DNA of 64,000 nt from contig NZ_CP036298.1 of NCBI RefSeq assembly GCF_007752135.1, forward strand, positions 6,998,501-7,062,500, written 5' to 3'. Position 1 is the stretch's first letter, and each line of letters begins with the position of its first letter. The position numbers and the translations under genes are program-made. Of the stretch, positions 42,173 through 51,916 are shown in pieces. The notes beneath the pieces were generated by a model that was not told the DNA's origin, searched no databases, and worked only from the letters and a program-made list of their open reading frames with translations. Source of the DNA: Aureliella helgolandensis. Lineage in GTDB: Bacteria; Planctomycetota; Planctomycetia; Pirellulales; Pirellulaceae.

Positions 42173-42511
42173 TCCTGCGTTGCCACAGACGGACTTCAAA
42201 GCGACGCCTCAGAAACATCGCCGTGAAAAAGCCGCCCTAAGGCCACCTTGATGTTGCGCGTCCTGCAATTGTTCAAAGAGGGCCGGCTCGAACGCGTCGA
42301 GGGAGAGCCAGCGGTGCCGCAGTCAGAAGAGTTGAGCTGCTGAAAAGACGTGAATCGAGGCGGGCCAACACAACACCAGGCGACTCCCCCCCAGGGACAA
42401 TGACTCCCCACTTGGAAGTCCATTCACTGATGTGAAACTCATCTCCTCGCACGGTTAACGGAATAGCTCGGGAAACCGAGTCGCTCTTTCTCCGACAAAA
42501 AGGCTCAGCCA
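42173..42511. other. Intergenic region after the antiporter gene
   Basis: Nothing recognised. The short frames here show no conserved features and no terminator hairpin with a T-run is evident. Confidence 0.4.
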
Positions 42512-42937
42512 TCAAGGGTCGCGTTTAACCGCTTGCCTCCTCGGCCATACGCCACCGTTGCGTCCCATACCAAACCAGAACGCCAGGAGACTCCCAACAA
42601 AAATTAGAAATTGAGATAATGGACGGAGCTGATGCAGATGCATCAGGAAATACCCAAGGCTCTTGTCCTTGATGAAGGGCGCGTATTGCCATTCTGCGAA
42701 GACCCCGGCAATTGCACCAATGAAGGCACACGCGACACCCAGCATCAATGACCGGTGACGCGAAAGACTCCCACAACCGATGCCAGCGAGAGCACCGGGG
42801 AGCACCATTGCGTAAAAGCCCTGCCGGGTGAACGCATGAAAAAGGAAACACCCAAGACAGGCGCCGGCGATGCCCCCCAGGACACCCAAGACGATATCGC
42901 GGGGTGGTACAGACTGATGCATGGTATTGGAAAACAT
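42512..42937 (-). CDS. Small multipass membrane protein, unknown function
   Basis: Predicted 141 aa with about four transmembrane helices (IVLGVLGGIAGACLGCFLF, the YAMVLPGALAGIGCG region, VACAFIGAIAGVFAEW, FLIFVGSLLAFWFG). Between helices 3 and 4 is AEWQYAPFIKDKSLGYFLMHLHQL, split here as AEWQYAPF and YFLMHLHQL, a pattern I recall from hypothetical planctomycete proteins. The upstream frame runs to 43234 but lacks conserved features, so ATG 42937 (or 42922) is chosen. The context gives no function. Confidence 0.65.
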   Translation of the reverse strand: MFSNTMHQSVPPRDIVLGVLGGIAGACLGCFLFHAFTRQGFYAMVLPGALAGIGCGSLSRHRSLMLGVACAFIGAIAGVFAEWQYAPFIKDKSLGYFLMHLHQLRPLSQFLIFVGSLLAFWFGMGRNGGVWPRRQAVKRDP

Positions 42938-43491
42938 CGATGAAGGAGCAACCTCTCGCGCGACGTTTGGTGGGCAGCGTTTGCCAACGTTCCAGTCAAC
43001 GTTGGGCCTCCGCGAGTAGCGGCAGACGCCATGCATCTCCTCTGAACACGCACCACCGTTACTGCGTTCAACCCAATCATCCGACGCATCCACGGTTTTG
43101 CCTGGGCGTCCAGATTGAGCATTACCCTTCCAGTATAGCAGGAACATTGGTGGGAAACGGTGAGGCACAGGGTAGGGAAATCCCGGCGGAGTGACGTCAC
43201 CAGTGCCCCAGCCACGAAAGCCTCGGTGCAACAACGGGTGAATCCCCCCAGCATGCAGATAGGCCGTAATGAGCTAGGCGGAGTGCCGCTTGAGTGGAAG
43301 CACTTGAGACGCCGCCGGGGTGCCGGGGAGCGGCTATTTCGGCCTTCACGCCGGTCTCGGAATTCGCTACTGTCGACTTGAGACATTCTTGAAAAACAAC
43401 AGCAATTTGACTGGCGTTAGAATTTTGATGGCAGCTGAATGGGCCTAGCCCAATGCTTGCATTGAAAATCGTTAGTAAGAGGAGTGGTCGG
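42938..43491. other. Divergent region upstream of the flagellar cluster
   Basis: 554 bases without a recognised gene, and no flgB. AGAGGAG at about 43478 is a good ribosome site for flgC. TTGACT at about 43417 could be a -35 element but no good -10 follows. No clear sigma-54 site is seen. Confidence 0.45.
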
Positions 43492-43914
43492 ATGATCGGT
43501 GCTTTAGACGTTAGTACGAGTGCGTTAGTCGCACAGCGCACACGACTCAACACAATCTCAGGCAACATTGCCAACATTTCAACGCTACAAGACGAGAATG
43601 GCGATGCGAAGCCCTACCAGCCGCGTTACACCATTTTCCAAACCGATGAAAACATGGTCGCAACTGGCAATGCGCCGGGCGTGAAAGTCTCCTCGGTAGA
43701 AATCGATGACAAAGAGCCCCTGTATCGCTATCAACCCGACCATCCCTTGGCTGTCAAAGAGGGAAAGTGGAAAGGCTACGTGGCCTATCCCAACATCAAC
43801 ATGAACGAACAATTCGTAGATGCGTTGGAAGCCACCCGCTCCTACGAAGCCAATATTGGGGTGATGGAAATTAGCAAGAGTTTGGGTAGTCAGTCTCTCT
43901 CCATCCTGGCCTAG
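43492..43914 (+). CDS. flgC: Flagellar basal-body rod protein FlgC
   Basis: Predicted 140-aa proximal rod subunit, exported by the flagellar type III system. The N-terminal helix (DVSTSALVAQRTRLNTISGNIAN) with the ANxxT-like rod motif and the C-terminal heptad helix (EATRSYEANIGVMEISKSL) are typical. AGAGGAG supports the ATG. It is the first gene of flgC-fliE-fliF; the usual partner flgB is not adjacent. Confidence 0.95.
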   Translation: MIGALDVSTSALVAQRTRLNTISGNIANISTLQDENGDAKPYQPRYTIFQTDENMVATGNAPGVKVSSVEIDDKEPLYRYQPDHPLAVKEGKWKGYVAYPNINMNEQFVDALEATRSYEANIGVMEISKSLGSQSLSILA

Positions 43915-43963
43915 TGGGAAGCGTCGAAAAGTCGCCTGCTGCACATAGGGAACACGTCCACTC

Positions 43964-44278
43964 ATGCACTCGATCGGAAGCAATCTGACGCCGCGGATGG
44001 AATTGCCGCTGTCAAGTCGATTGATGCACTCTGAAGCGGTGAAGCAGTCGGATCGGCCTTCGTCGTTTCCCGATCTGCTCATGTCCGGCGTGTCTCAAGT
44101 GAACTCCATGCAGCACGACGCCGACTCGCAGGTTCACGAAATGCTGACCGGCGGCGACGTTTCTCAGGTCGAAGTGCTCACCGCTGTTCAAAAGGCCGAC
44201 ATGGCGTTTCGAATGCTAGTCCAAGTGCGCAACAAGCTGATGTCAGCCTACGAAGAAATCCAAGCGATTCGTATTTGA
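43964..44278 (+). CDS. fliE: Flagellar hook-basal body complex protein FliE
   Basis: Predicted 104-aa adaptor between the MS ring and the rod. The C-terminal half (DVSQVEVLTAVQKADMAF, then VQVRNKLMSAYEEIQAI) is the diagnostic part and ends in the usual I-x-I. It lies 49 bases after flgC and 28 bases before fliF. Confidence 0.93.
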   Translation: MHSIGSNLTPRMELPLSSRLMHSEAVKQSDRPSSFPDLLMSGVSQVNSMQHDADSQVHEMLTGGDVSQVEVLTAVQKADMAFRMLVQVRNKLMSAYEEIQAIRI

Positions 44279-44306
44279 GCAGAGAACTCCCAGCGGAGAA
44301 TAATCC

Positions 44307-45998
44307 ATGAACGCACTATCTCAAATCGGCAAGCAAATCACTGACCTGTTGGCTTCCATGACGCCTTCAGCCCGAATTATGGCGGGGTTGATGGTGGGCG
44401 TCATCGTTGTCAGCTTGGGCTGGATCTTCAACGCATCCAATACCACCCAGTATGAACCGCTCCTGGGAGGCAGTTTTTCCAATGAGCAATTGGACCGCAT
44501 GGAATATGCCTTTGGCGAAGCCCAACTGCGAGGATACACCCGCCTGGGACGGCAAATTAAGATTCCCTCGGGCGAGAAAGACCTGTACTTGAAAGCTTTG
44601 GCGGAAAGCAATGCTACTCCCGCGACCTGGGGGAGTGAGATGGAGAAGGCTCTCAATGCCAGCAGCATCTTTGAGTCGGCCGAAAAACTCGCGGGACGCA
44701 AGCAGAACGCGAAAGAGCGAGAATTGGCAGGGGTTCTACAGCAGATCCGAGGCATTGAGTTCGCTGCGGTGTTTACCGACGAGATGCGAACGGGTTTTAC
44801 ACGCAACACCGACCGCGTGTGCAGCGTCTACGTGCGGGGGCCATTCGATGAAAAGATCTCGCCGTCCACGCTGCGAACGGTTTCCAAGATGGTATCTCGC
44901 AGTTTTGCTGGACTTCCCGAGGAAAAGATTGGCGTCATTGACCTGGGATCGACCAATTTCTACCAAGCCAGTGACGATCCGAACAGCTTGGGTGAGAACC
45001 CCTATTTGACCCAACAAATGGAATGGGAGCAAAAATACAAGGATCAAGTGGCCAGTCTGTTGAGCAACTATGGAAACATTCAATTGGATGTGAATGTTGA
45101 ACTCGATCCAACACTAGAGGAAGAGTCCGAAAAGCTGTCCTACGATCCAACGGCGGTCTCAGTTCAATCCTCGACGAGTCGCAAGGATGTGGAGAACCAA
45201 CGGGCTTCCCCCGGGGGACGTCCCGGCGCTTATCCCAATGAAGTTACGACCAATGGAGCGGCCAGTCTCACGGCGTCCGCCCTCGACCAATCCTCCAAAA
45301 CCAAAGAATCCGAAGAAAACGAGAAGCGAATTGCAGGGCACGAGGCAACTCGCAAGCGCATGGCGGGACTCGTTCCACGCAAGGTATCGGTGTTTGTTGG
45401 CGTGCCAGATTCCTACTACCGAGAGGTTTGGTTGCACCGTCAAGAACTACTACCGGAAGCTGAGAGAGAAACCGAATACACGTTGGCAGCAGCTACTGAA
45501 ATGCAGGCCGAGATCGAAACTCAAATTCGCACTGCCGTCGCGGGAATTCCAGTTGGCATTCGAGCTGGCGAGGAGACCAAGCCGTTTGTTAACGTGACCA
45601 CCTACGCCGACTTGCCAGCCCCTGAAATTGCAGGTCCTACTTTTGCCGAAAACTCAATGGCATGGTTGGGAGAATCGTGGAGTACCTTGGCCCTGCTGTT
45701 GGTCCTGGTCATGAGTCTGGGCATGATGTTCAGTTGGGTTCGCGCACAATCGACGGCCCCGGCCGACGAAAAATTCTCCGAGGGCTTTGGACTCGAGATT
45801 CCCTCGCAGATTGATGATGAATTGGAGTTGAGTGAAGCGGGCGAATTCACGGGTGATGGCGTCGCCGGCGGGGCGCGTCCCAAAGCCAGTTTCAATCTAA
45901 CGGGCTCCGACATGAAAGAGGACCTCTCGTCGCTCATTCAAGAAAACCCGGACGCGGCCGTCAATCTTCTCAAGACCTGGATCGGTGAAGCGGCCTAA
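44307..45998 (+). CDS. fliF: Flagellar MS-ring protein FliF
   Basis: Predicted 563-aa inner-membrane ring protein. Transmembrane helices lie near residues 23-43 and 455-475, with periplasmic ring-building motifs between (YEPLLGGSFSNEQLDRM, RGIEFAAVFTDEMR, YGNIQLDVNVELDP). The cytosolic C-terminus ends with SLIQENPDAAVNLLKTWIG, the FliG-binding helix. Its stop overlaps the stop of the reverse-strand sulfotransferase gene by a few bases. Confidence 0.95.
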   Translation: MNALSQIGKQITDLLASMTPSARIMAGLMVGVIVVSLGWIFNASNTTQYEPLLGGSFSNEQLDRMEYAFGEAQLRGYTRLGRQIKIPSGEKDLYLKALAESNATPATWGSEMEKALNASSIFESAEKLAGRKQNAKERELAGVLQQIRGIEFAAVFTDEMRTGFTRNTDRVCSVYVRGPFDEKISPSTLRTVSKMVSRSFAGLPEEKIGVIDLGSTNFYQASDDPNSLGENPYLTQQMEWEQKYKDQVASLLSNYGNIQLDVNVELDPTLEEESEKLSYDPTAVSVQSSTSRKDVENQRASPGGRPGAYPNEVTTNGAASLTASALDQSSKTKESEENEKRIAGHEATRKRMAGLVPRKVSVFVGVPDSYYREVWLHRQELLPEAERETEYTLAAATEMQAEIETQIRTAVAGIPVGIRAGEETKPFVNVTTYADLPAPEIAGPTFAENSMAWLGESWSTLALLLVLVMSLGMMFSWVRAQSTAPADEKFSEGFGLEIPSQIDDELELSEAGEFTGDGVAGGARPKASFNLTGSDMKEDLSSLIQENPDAAVNLLKTWIGEAA

Positions 45999-47146
45999 TA
46001 GCCATACTTGGCCGCGTAATCGCCCCACACACTCAAGATCTCCTGCTCAAGCTGCGGGTCAATGCTGTGCTTGTTTGGGCGATAGCTAGCATGGTTTTCC
46101 AGGCGTGCATTGAGGCTGGGCTCGACAGTCGAGAAATCACCGAGATCGAGCTTTTCGTAAAGCATCTTGACGGTGCCATGGGGATCGGCGACGAGCTCTT
46201 CATAGCTCACATCCACGATGCGATTCGGAGCCACTTCTTTCCGCCCCGCATCGAAACTCTCATACATCCGTTGCAGACAAACCGACACGTATTCCTTGCG
46301 TTCCGCGTCGGATGGCAACTTCTGAAACGACTGGACTTCGTCCAAGGACTGCCAAAGACGCATCGTCGACAAAAACAACTTGCGTGGATTCCGCGTCAAG
46401 TGGATAAACTTGGCATCCGGGTACAGCTTGGCCAACTCCGCGATTCGCCCCGTGTGCGGAGGACTTTTCATCACCAAGCGTTTACCAGGATAGCGCACGG
46501 TCAGAGCGCGCATAAACCACTGCAATGCCTTTCGCCAACGCGACAATTCCTCAGCGGGCACATTCCGCAAGGATAGATATTCCAATTCCTGAGGCTGAGT
46601 ATTGGGAAACGCGATTCGCAGGTACGGACTCGGAACTCCCAGATTCATAAGCGCAAACTCATCCTCTTGGGGAAGTTGCCAACCCGCTTCCATGTTATCC
46701 ATGGGGCGTTTCTTCGGAAGCAGAAATCCACCAAAGGTCACCATCAACCACTCGCTCAACAGAAAATGGGAAGGGGCGAAGCATTGGTAAGTACTGGGCG
46801 AGGCAAATTGCGTATCTGTCACCAGCAACTCATGGAGCAGGGTTGTCCCACTTCGCCAGTGCCCCAAGATAAATACGGGAGCCTGTGCGACTTTGGCGTC
46901 TCGGATGCGGCGGCCGTAGACGCACCATTGCAATCCCGCCATCAAATCGTTGAACGGTGTAAACAGAGTCACACCCACCGCTAGGGGAATCCGGAGCGGT
47001 GCGATGCGAAACCGATTGCCACTGACCAGCTTCCACCACACATGCGTTCGCATGCCGTGCCAAAAGCGTGGGCTCCACATGGGGTAGGAGTTGGTCGGGC
47101 GGTTGGAAGTATGGGCGGTCTTACTCTGGGTCGGATGGGACGTCAT
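45995..47146 (-). CDS. Sulfotransferase family protein
   Basis: Predicted 383-aa PAPS-dependent sulfotransferase. FILGHWRSGTTLLHELL is the 5'-phosphosulfate loop, and LTRNPRKLFLSTMRLW is the 3'-phosphate-binding segment; MKSPPHTGRI and NRIVDVSYEELVADP are further family features. The acceptor is unknown; planctomycetes have many such genes, often tied to sulfated polysaccharides. It lies on the reverse strand between fliF and flhA and interrupts the flagellar cluster. GTG 47185 is an alternative start. Confidence 0.87.
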   Translation of the reverse strand: MTSHPTQSKTAHTSNRPTNSYPMWSPRFWHGMRTHVWWKLVSGNRFRIAPLRIPLAVGVTLFTPFNDLMAGLQWCVYGRRIRDAKVAQAPVFILGHWRSGTTLLHELLVTDTQFASPSTYQCFAPSHFLLSEWLMVTFGGFLLPKKRPMDNMEAGWQLPQEDEFALMNLGVPSPYLRIAFPNTQPQELEYLSLRNVPAEELSRWRKALQWFMRALTVRYPGKRLVMKSPPHTGRIAELAKLYPDAKFIHLTRNPRKLFLSTMRLWQSLDEVQSFQKLPSDAERKEYVSVCLQRMYESFDAGRKEVAPNRIVDVSYEELVADPHGTVKMLYEKLDLGDFSTVEPSLNARLENHASYRPNKHSIDPQLEQEILSVWGDYAAKYGY

Positions 47147-47362
47147 CGGCGTGCTACAAAACTCACTACTCGAACGGTTCGACACCTAGCATGGCAGAAA
47201 ACGGGAAGGGCTTCCCCACCTGTTGATCGTCCATTCGACCTGGACAGCGTCATCAGAAATTCACTACTCTGTCCGGAAACCAATCTATGTAATCAACGCT
47301 AGCAATCTGTTTCCGATGCTACCTATTCTTATCGAAGCGCTCTCAGAAGGCAAATTCAGCCG

Positions 47363-49450
47363 ATGAATACCCTGTCTTCCCTCTCACGCTACCGAGAACT
47401 GGTCCTACCGATATCCTTGATAGCCTGTCTGGGGGTGATCCTTGTTCCACTCCCTCCCTGGATTATGGATATCCTATTGTCAGCCAATATCACGATTTCC
47501 GTGATCATTTTGTTGACGACGATCTACATCAAAGCTCCGTTGGAATTCAATATTTTCCCATCGCTGCTCTTGGCAACCACACTCGGTAGACTCGTGCTGA
47601 ATGTGGCCACGACGCGATTGATTTTGACACGGGCCGACTCCGATTCCTTTTCCGCTGCAGGGGGAGTGATTGAAGCCTTCGGCAATTTCGTCGCAGGGGA
47701 TCGACTGGAAGTTGGTTTGATCATTTTCGTGATCATCGTACTGATTCAATTCCTAGTCATTACCAAGGGTGCCACTCGCGTTAGTGAAGTTGCCGCACGC
47801 TTTGCCTTGGATGGAATGCCTGGTCGACAAATGGCCATTGATGCCGATCTCAACTCGGGAGCCATCGATGAAGCGATGGCTCAAAAACGTCGTGCTGAAG
47901 TCACCAGCCAAGCCGATTTCTATGGAGCCATGGATGGTGCAAGTAAGTTCGTGCGAGGCGATGCGATTGCAGGGATTCTAATCACCCTGATCAACATCGC
48001 TGGTGGTTTGTATGTCGGCATGATGTACGCCGGCCTTAGCCTACGTCAATCCTTCGACTTGTTTACCAAGCTGACCATTGGTGACGGCTTAGTTAGTCAA
48101 GTCCCCGCCTTTCTGGTATCGCTCGCCGCCGCGTTGCTGGTTACGCGGAGTACCCAGAAGGTCAATTTGCCAACCGAGTTCCTGACGCAGCTCTTTTCCC
48201 GCCCGCAAGCTCTGGCCGTTGCCGGTGGTTTCCTGATCCTGCTGATCTTCACCCAACTCCCCACGCTTCCTTTGCTTGCTTTGGGAGGAGGTTGTGTAGG
48301 ACTAGCGGTCATGCTCAACAAACAGCAGTCGCAACAAGTCGCCCAAGATGCTCAAAACGAGCACGACAAGGCGGCCGAAAAGAATAAGCCACCCGAGAAG
48401 CGTCCCGAAGACTTCCTGAGCGTAGACCCCATGCGGGTTGAAATTGGTGCGGGACTGCTGCCACTGGCCGATCCCCGGCGCGGCGGAGATCTCATGGACA
48501 AGATCACCGGAGTTCGGTCGATCTTGGCCAGTGAGATGGGCATCCTGCTCCCCAAGGTTCGGCTCAAGGACAAACTCAGTCTTCCCGAAACGGTCTACGA
48601 GATTCAAATTGCGGGCAACCTTGTCTCCAAAGGGGAGGTGTTCCCCGACCGTCTACTGGCGATTGACGTCGGCAATTGTTCAGGCATCGTCGAGGGATTT
48701 GAAACGCGAGAGCCGGCCGCAGGTCGACCCGCGGTTTGGATTATCCAGGGACAGAAGATGCAGGCCGAGATGTACGGTTACCAGCTGGCAACACCCAACA
48801 TGGTGATTGCCACACATCTCCAAGAAACGGCCCGTAAGTACGCTGACGAATTGCTCACCCGCGACTCCACCAAACAACTTGTCGATCAATTGCATTCGGT
48901 TAGCCCAACGGTCGTGGACGAATTGATTCCCTCGGTCATGAAGTTGTCCGAGGTCCAGACAGTCCTTCAAATGCTGTTGCGGGAAGACATTCCCATTCGT
49001 CAGCTCGGTTTGATTTTCGAGACGCTGGGTGACTATGCGTCGCGCATCAAGGATCCGACCTTCCTCACCGAATATGTGCGCAATCGTCTGGCGCGCACCA
49101 TTTGCCAACGCTACTCCGATACCGCCGGTCAGCTCCACGTCGTGACCATGGCGCCCGCGATGGAAGATCGCATCGCAGCTGGATTCGAGGTCACCGATCG
49201 CGGTATTATGATCCGCATGTCTCCTCAAGCGATTGAGATCACTTGCCAACAGATTGCAGGGCAACTGCGACTCCTCAAGAACGCTGGACACCGTCCGATC
49301 TTGTTGGTCAGCCCTCGGATTCGTCCGGCGCTGCGACTCTTGACCCAAACACACCTCCCAGATCTTCGCATTTTAAGTCACTCGGAAATCACACTGCAGA
49401 CGCAGACAGTTTCTGTAGGAATGGTTTCCGACCCCGTTAATAAAGCGTAG
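47363..49450 (+). CDS. flhA: Flagellar biosynthesis protein FlhA
   Basis: Predicted 695-aa export-gate protein of the flagellar type III secretion system. Transmembrane helices occupy about residues 15-310, with the conserved cytosolic loop ALDGMPGRQMAIDADLNSGAID (FHIPEP signature region) between helices. The C-terminal cytosolic domain (about 350-690) contains QTVLQMLLREDIPIRQL and binds chaperones and export substrates. It starts the flhA-flhF-flhG-like-fliA segment. Confidence 0.96.
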   Translation: MNTLSSLSRYRELVLPISLIACLGVILVPLPPWIMDILLSANITISVIILLTTIYIKAPLEFNIFPSLLLATTLGRLVLNVATTRLILTRADSDSFSAAGGVIEAFGNFVAGDRLEVGLIIFVIIVLIQFLVITKGATRVSEVAARFALDGMPGRQMAIDADLNSGAIDEAMAQKRRAEVTSQADFYGAMDGASKFVRGDAIAGILITLINIAGGLYVGMMYAGLSLRQSFDLFTKLTIGDGLVSQVPAFLVSLAAALLVTRSTQKVNLPTEFLTQLFSRPQALAVAGGFLILLIFTQLPTLPLLALGGGCVGLAVMLNKQQSQQVAQDAQNEHDKAAEKNKPPEKRPEDFLSVDPMRVEIGAGLLPLADPRRGGDLMDKITGVRSILASEMGILLPKVRLKDKLSLPETVYEIQIAGNLVSKGEVFPDRLLAIDVGNCSGIVEGFETREPAAGRPAVWIIQGQKMQAEMYGYQLATPNMVIATHLQETARKYADELLTRDSTKQLVDQLHSVSPTVVDELIPSVMKLSEVQTVLQMLLREDIPIRQLGLIFETLGDYASRIKDPTFLTEYVRNRLARTICQRYSDTAGQLHVVTMAPAMEDRIAAGFEVTDRGIMIRMSPQAIEITCQQIAGQLRLLKNAGHRPILLVSPRIRPALRLLTQTHLPDLRILSHSEITLQTQTVSVGMVSDPVNKA

Positions 49451-49453
49451 TCA

Positions 49454-50758
49454 GTGAACATGGAAGTTCGAACTTTTCGTGCCGCATCGCTTCAAGCCGC
49501 ATTGCAACAAGTCCGGGAGACGCTCGGTCCCGATGCGTCGATCTTGCAGACGCGGGAACGTCGCCCGGGCCCCTTGGGCTTTTTCAAAAAGTCGATGGTT
49601 GAAGTGGAAGCGAGTGTCGATTTTTCGGTAGCCAGCCGCTTCGGTGTTCGCACACCAGCGATGCCAGCATCCGCAACCTCCCAGCAACCTCCCACGTCTC
49701 CCGCCACCGACTCCGTGTTGTCGGATTCAACGGCAGGTCCACTCCCACTGCACAACAGTACTTCCGATTCACCAGCCCTGTCGTCGCGTGTTTCCGGAAA
49801 CCTCACCCCAGGTGCAGACAACCCCTTAGAGGACCACCCAACAGCGCGGCCGCCGAGCATGGCACTCGGCCAGCATCAGCGGATCGGAGAAGGATCAACT
49901 TCGCCACAGGCTCCTCGCGTTCAGACACCGAGCTCCCACGCTGGACTCTCCGCCACCATGTTGGAGATGTTGACTGAACTGCTGGATAACGGTGTGCCGG
50001 CGCACCAAGCCCAAACTCTGATCGAAGAGGTTTGCAACATCTGCACGCCCTCCCAACAACAGGACACCTGGCTTGTCAAAGGTCAGATCAGCCAGATTGT
50101 GGCGCGGGATCTGAAGGTCAGTGGCTCAATCGAAGTGCAACCCAATTCTTCCAAAGTGGTGGCTTTAGTCGGTCCGACCGGCGTAGGAAAAACGACCACT
50201 CTCGCCAAGATCGCGGCCGGCTTTCGCTTTGACTTAGGGCTAGATGTCGGACTCATCACGCTGGACACCTTCCGCTTAGGTGCTGTTGACCAACTCTTGC
50301 AATACGCCGAGTTGATTTCGGCTCCGCTCGAAGTTGTCAACTCACCCGATCAAGTAACCGGTGCACTGCAACGCTTGCGCGAATGTGACTTGATCCTGAT
50401 CGACACAGCCGGGCGCTCCCCCAGAGACTCAGAACAAATAGGCATGCTCGGCGATTTCCTTCACGCGGCACAGCCCGACGCAACGCACATCGTCTTGAGT
50501 GCGACCAGTTCCGCCGCTCATGCGCAGGAAACGCTGAGGAAATTTGACCGCGTTCGAGCCACCAATCTGATCGTCACTAAGATCGACGAAGCAGCCCAGT
50601 TTGGCAGTTGGCTACCTTTCCTAAGAGAACAACCACTTCCGATCAGCTACATCACCACCGGCCAGCACGTTCCAGAAGACATCCTGGTAGCCAGTCGCCG
50701 TCGCCTATCCAGCATGATACTTGGGCACACGCACCACCAGGAAGCGAGCGTAGGATGA
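49454..50758 (+). CDS. flhF: Flagellar biosynthesis GTPase FlhF
   Basis: Predicted 434-aa SRP-type GTPase that sets flagellar position and number. The N-terminal B domain (EVRTFRAASLQAALQQVRE) is followed by a Pro/Ser-rich linker (about 60-155) and the NG domain with P-loop GPTGVGKTTTLAKIA (from residue 240), TLDTFRLGAVDQL, DLILIDTAGRSPRD and TKIDEA. The start is GTG 49454 or ATG 49460, just after flhA. Its stop overlaps the next start (ATGA). Confidence 0.94.
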   Translation: MNMEVRTFRAASLQAALQQVRETLGPDASILQTRERRPGPLGFFKKSMVEVEASVDFSVASRFGVRTPAMPASATSQQPPTSPATDSVLSDSTAGPLPLHNSTSDSPALSSRVSGNLTPGADNPLEDHPTARPPSMALGQHQRIGEGSTSPQAPRVQTPSSHAGLSATMLEMLTELLDNGVPAHQAQTLIEEVCNICTPSQQQDTWLVKGQISQIVARDLKVSGSIEVQPNSSKVVALVGPTGVGKTTTLAKIAAGFRFDLGLDVGLITLDTFRLGAVDQLLQYAELISAPLEVVNSPDQVTGALQRLRECDLILIDTAGRSPRDSEQIGMLGDFLHAAQPDATHIVLSATSSAAHAQETLRKFDRVRATNLIVTKIDEAAQFGSWLPFLREQPLPISYITTGQHVPEDILVASRRRLSSMILGHTHHQEASVG

Positions 50759-51759
50759 ATCCGCGAGCCTCCGCTAGAGTGCCGTCCGAACCCGATCAAG
50801 GACATCGCCTCGTGAGAGACCAGGCCAGTCGGCTGCGGCAACTTGCGATCCCCTCCGCGGGGCCAGCCAAGCGGGCCACCTTGCATGCGCCGGTCAGCGA
50901 CACTTTCTCAGTTAAGCCTAAGACTGCCAAACCGCGTTGCATTCTCATCAGCGAGCTACCGGAGAATCGGCACGCGATCCGCTTGGCGTGGGAATTGGCG
51001 CAAGCGGCAGCGGACTGCGACCAACGCGCGTTGCTCATCGACCTTTCGCCTGTGGGCAGCCAGTTACCAGCCGTTCTCGCATCCGATCAAGTCTTTGCGT
51101 CTATTGTGCCGCAACCATTGTGGAGCGATTCAACCACAGGTCGCGAACTAGCCTCCTGGGAATCCTCGCCGCAACAGGCGATCGATGTGATTGCCCAACC
51201 GATGGGTCCCTATCCCACGGAAGAACAAATGCGGAAGATTGGGCACCAATTCGTGCGTCGCCTAGAAGCGGCACCACTCGCTGCAGGCGCAAGTAACGGC
51301 CCTGTGCCTTGGCACACCGTAATACTGCTAACCGATGCAAGGACGGCCCCCCGAGACAGTATCTATTGGCAACTGGCTGACGACATTGTGTTGCTCGCAC
51401 CTCACGAAGATCCGGAAGACGCCACACTGCTCCCCATCTTGAGTGCGAGTCTACCACAGCTTCCAGTGAGACAACGCCGACTCCTGCTACGCAAACAACC
51501 GTGGCGCGTACGCCAGCTACTCCTTCCCCCTTCGCACAGCAGACGGCAATTCAAGCAATCGAAACTCGCCACAACTTGGTTGGCGACGGGGCTCCTGCTG
51601 GAGCAGTTCCAGATCACTTGGCCAGACAGTTCGCCCAGGAACTCCAGCGCATCGTGGCGTTCGAAGCTGGCTCGACGCAGCCTTGCAAACCTGGCAACGC
51701 AACTGTGGAACGAGTTGGAAGAGACCCCACTAAAGCTATCGTTTCGGCAAGCCAGTTAA
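50755..51759 (+). CDS. FlhG/MinD-like protein lacking a Walker A motif
   Basis: Predicted 334 aa. It occupies the flhG position and is translationally coupled to flhF (ATGA overlap). The N-terminus has RDQASRLRQLA (21-31), matching the DQAxxLR activator motif by which FlhG stimulates FlhF. Residues 61-110 align in pattern with the first ParA/MinD strands (CILISELPENRHAIRLAWEL, then RALLIDLSP), but the P-loop GKGGVGKT is replaced by ELPENRHA. Later WHTVILLTDARTA and ADDIVLLAPHEDPEDATLL follow the MinD pattern. The C-terminal 110 residues are basic and unrecognised. I infer a regulator that keeps FlhF contact but not ATP switching. Confidence 0.75.
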   Translation: MNPRASARVPSEPDQGHRLVRDQASRLRQLAIPSAGPAKRATLHAPVSDTFSVKPKTAKPRCILISELPENRHAIRLAWELAQAAADCDQRALLIDLSPVGSQLPAVLASDQVFASIVPQPLWSDSTTGRELASWESSPQQAIDVIAQPMGPYPTEEQMRKIGHQFVRRLEAAPLAAGASNGPVPWHTVILLTDARTAPRDSIYWQLADDIVLLAPHEDPEDATLLPILSASLPQLPVRQRRLLLRKQPWRVRQLLLPPSHSRRQFKQSKLATTWLATGLLLEQFQITWPDSSPRNSSASWRSKLARRSLANLATQLWNELEETPLKLSFRQAS

Positions 51760-51916
51760 GATCTAGCATCTAAAAAATAATTGCTAAACTTTTGGCGGAA
51801 CGATGTCGATGATTACTTTTAAGCGGGGGAATGCTGTTCAACGTTAATGAACAAACCATTTCACCGGGTAAGGGAAGTTAATCGGCAAGGATGTCGTAGC
51901 GAGATGGAGGCAGTAG

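Noticed and set aside
9022-43491. tRNA genes in intergenic spaces
   Set aside because: I looked for T-loop GTTCGA-type sequences with an acceptor stem and found none that fold convincingly.
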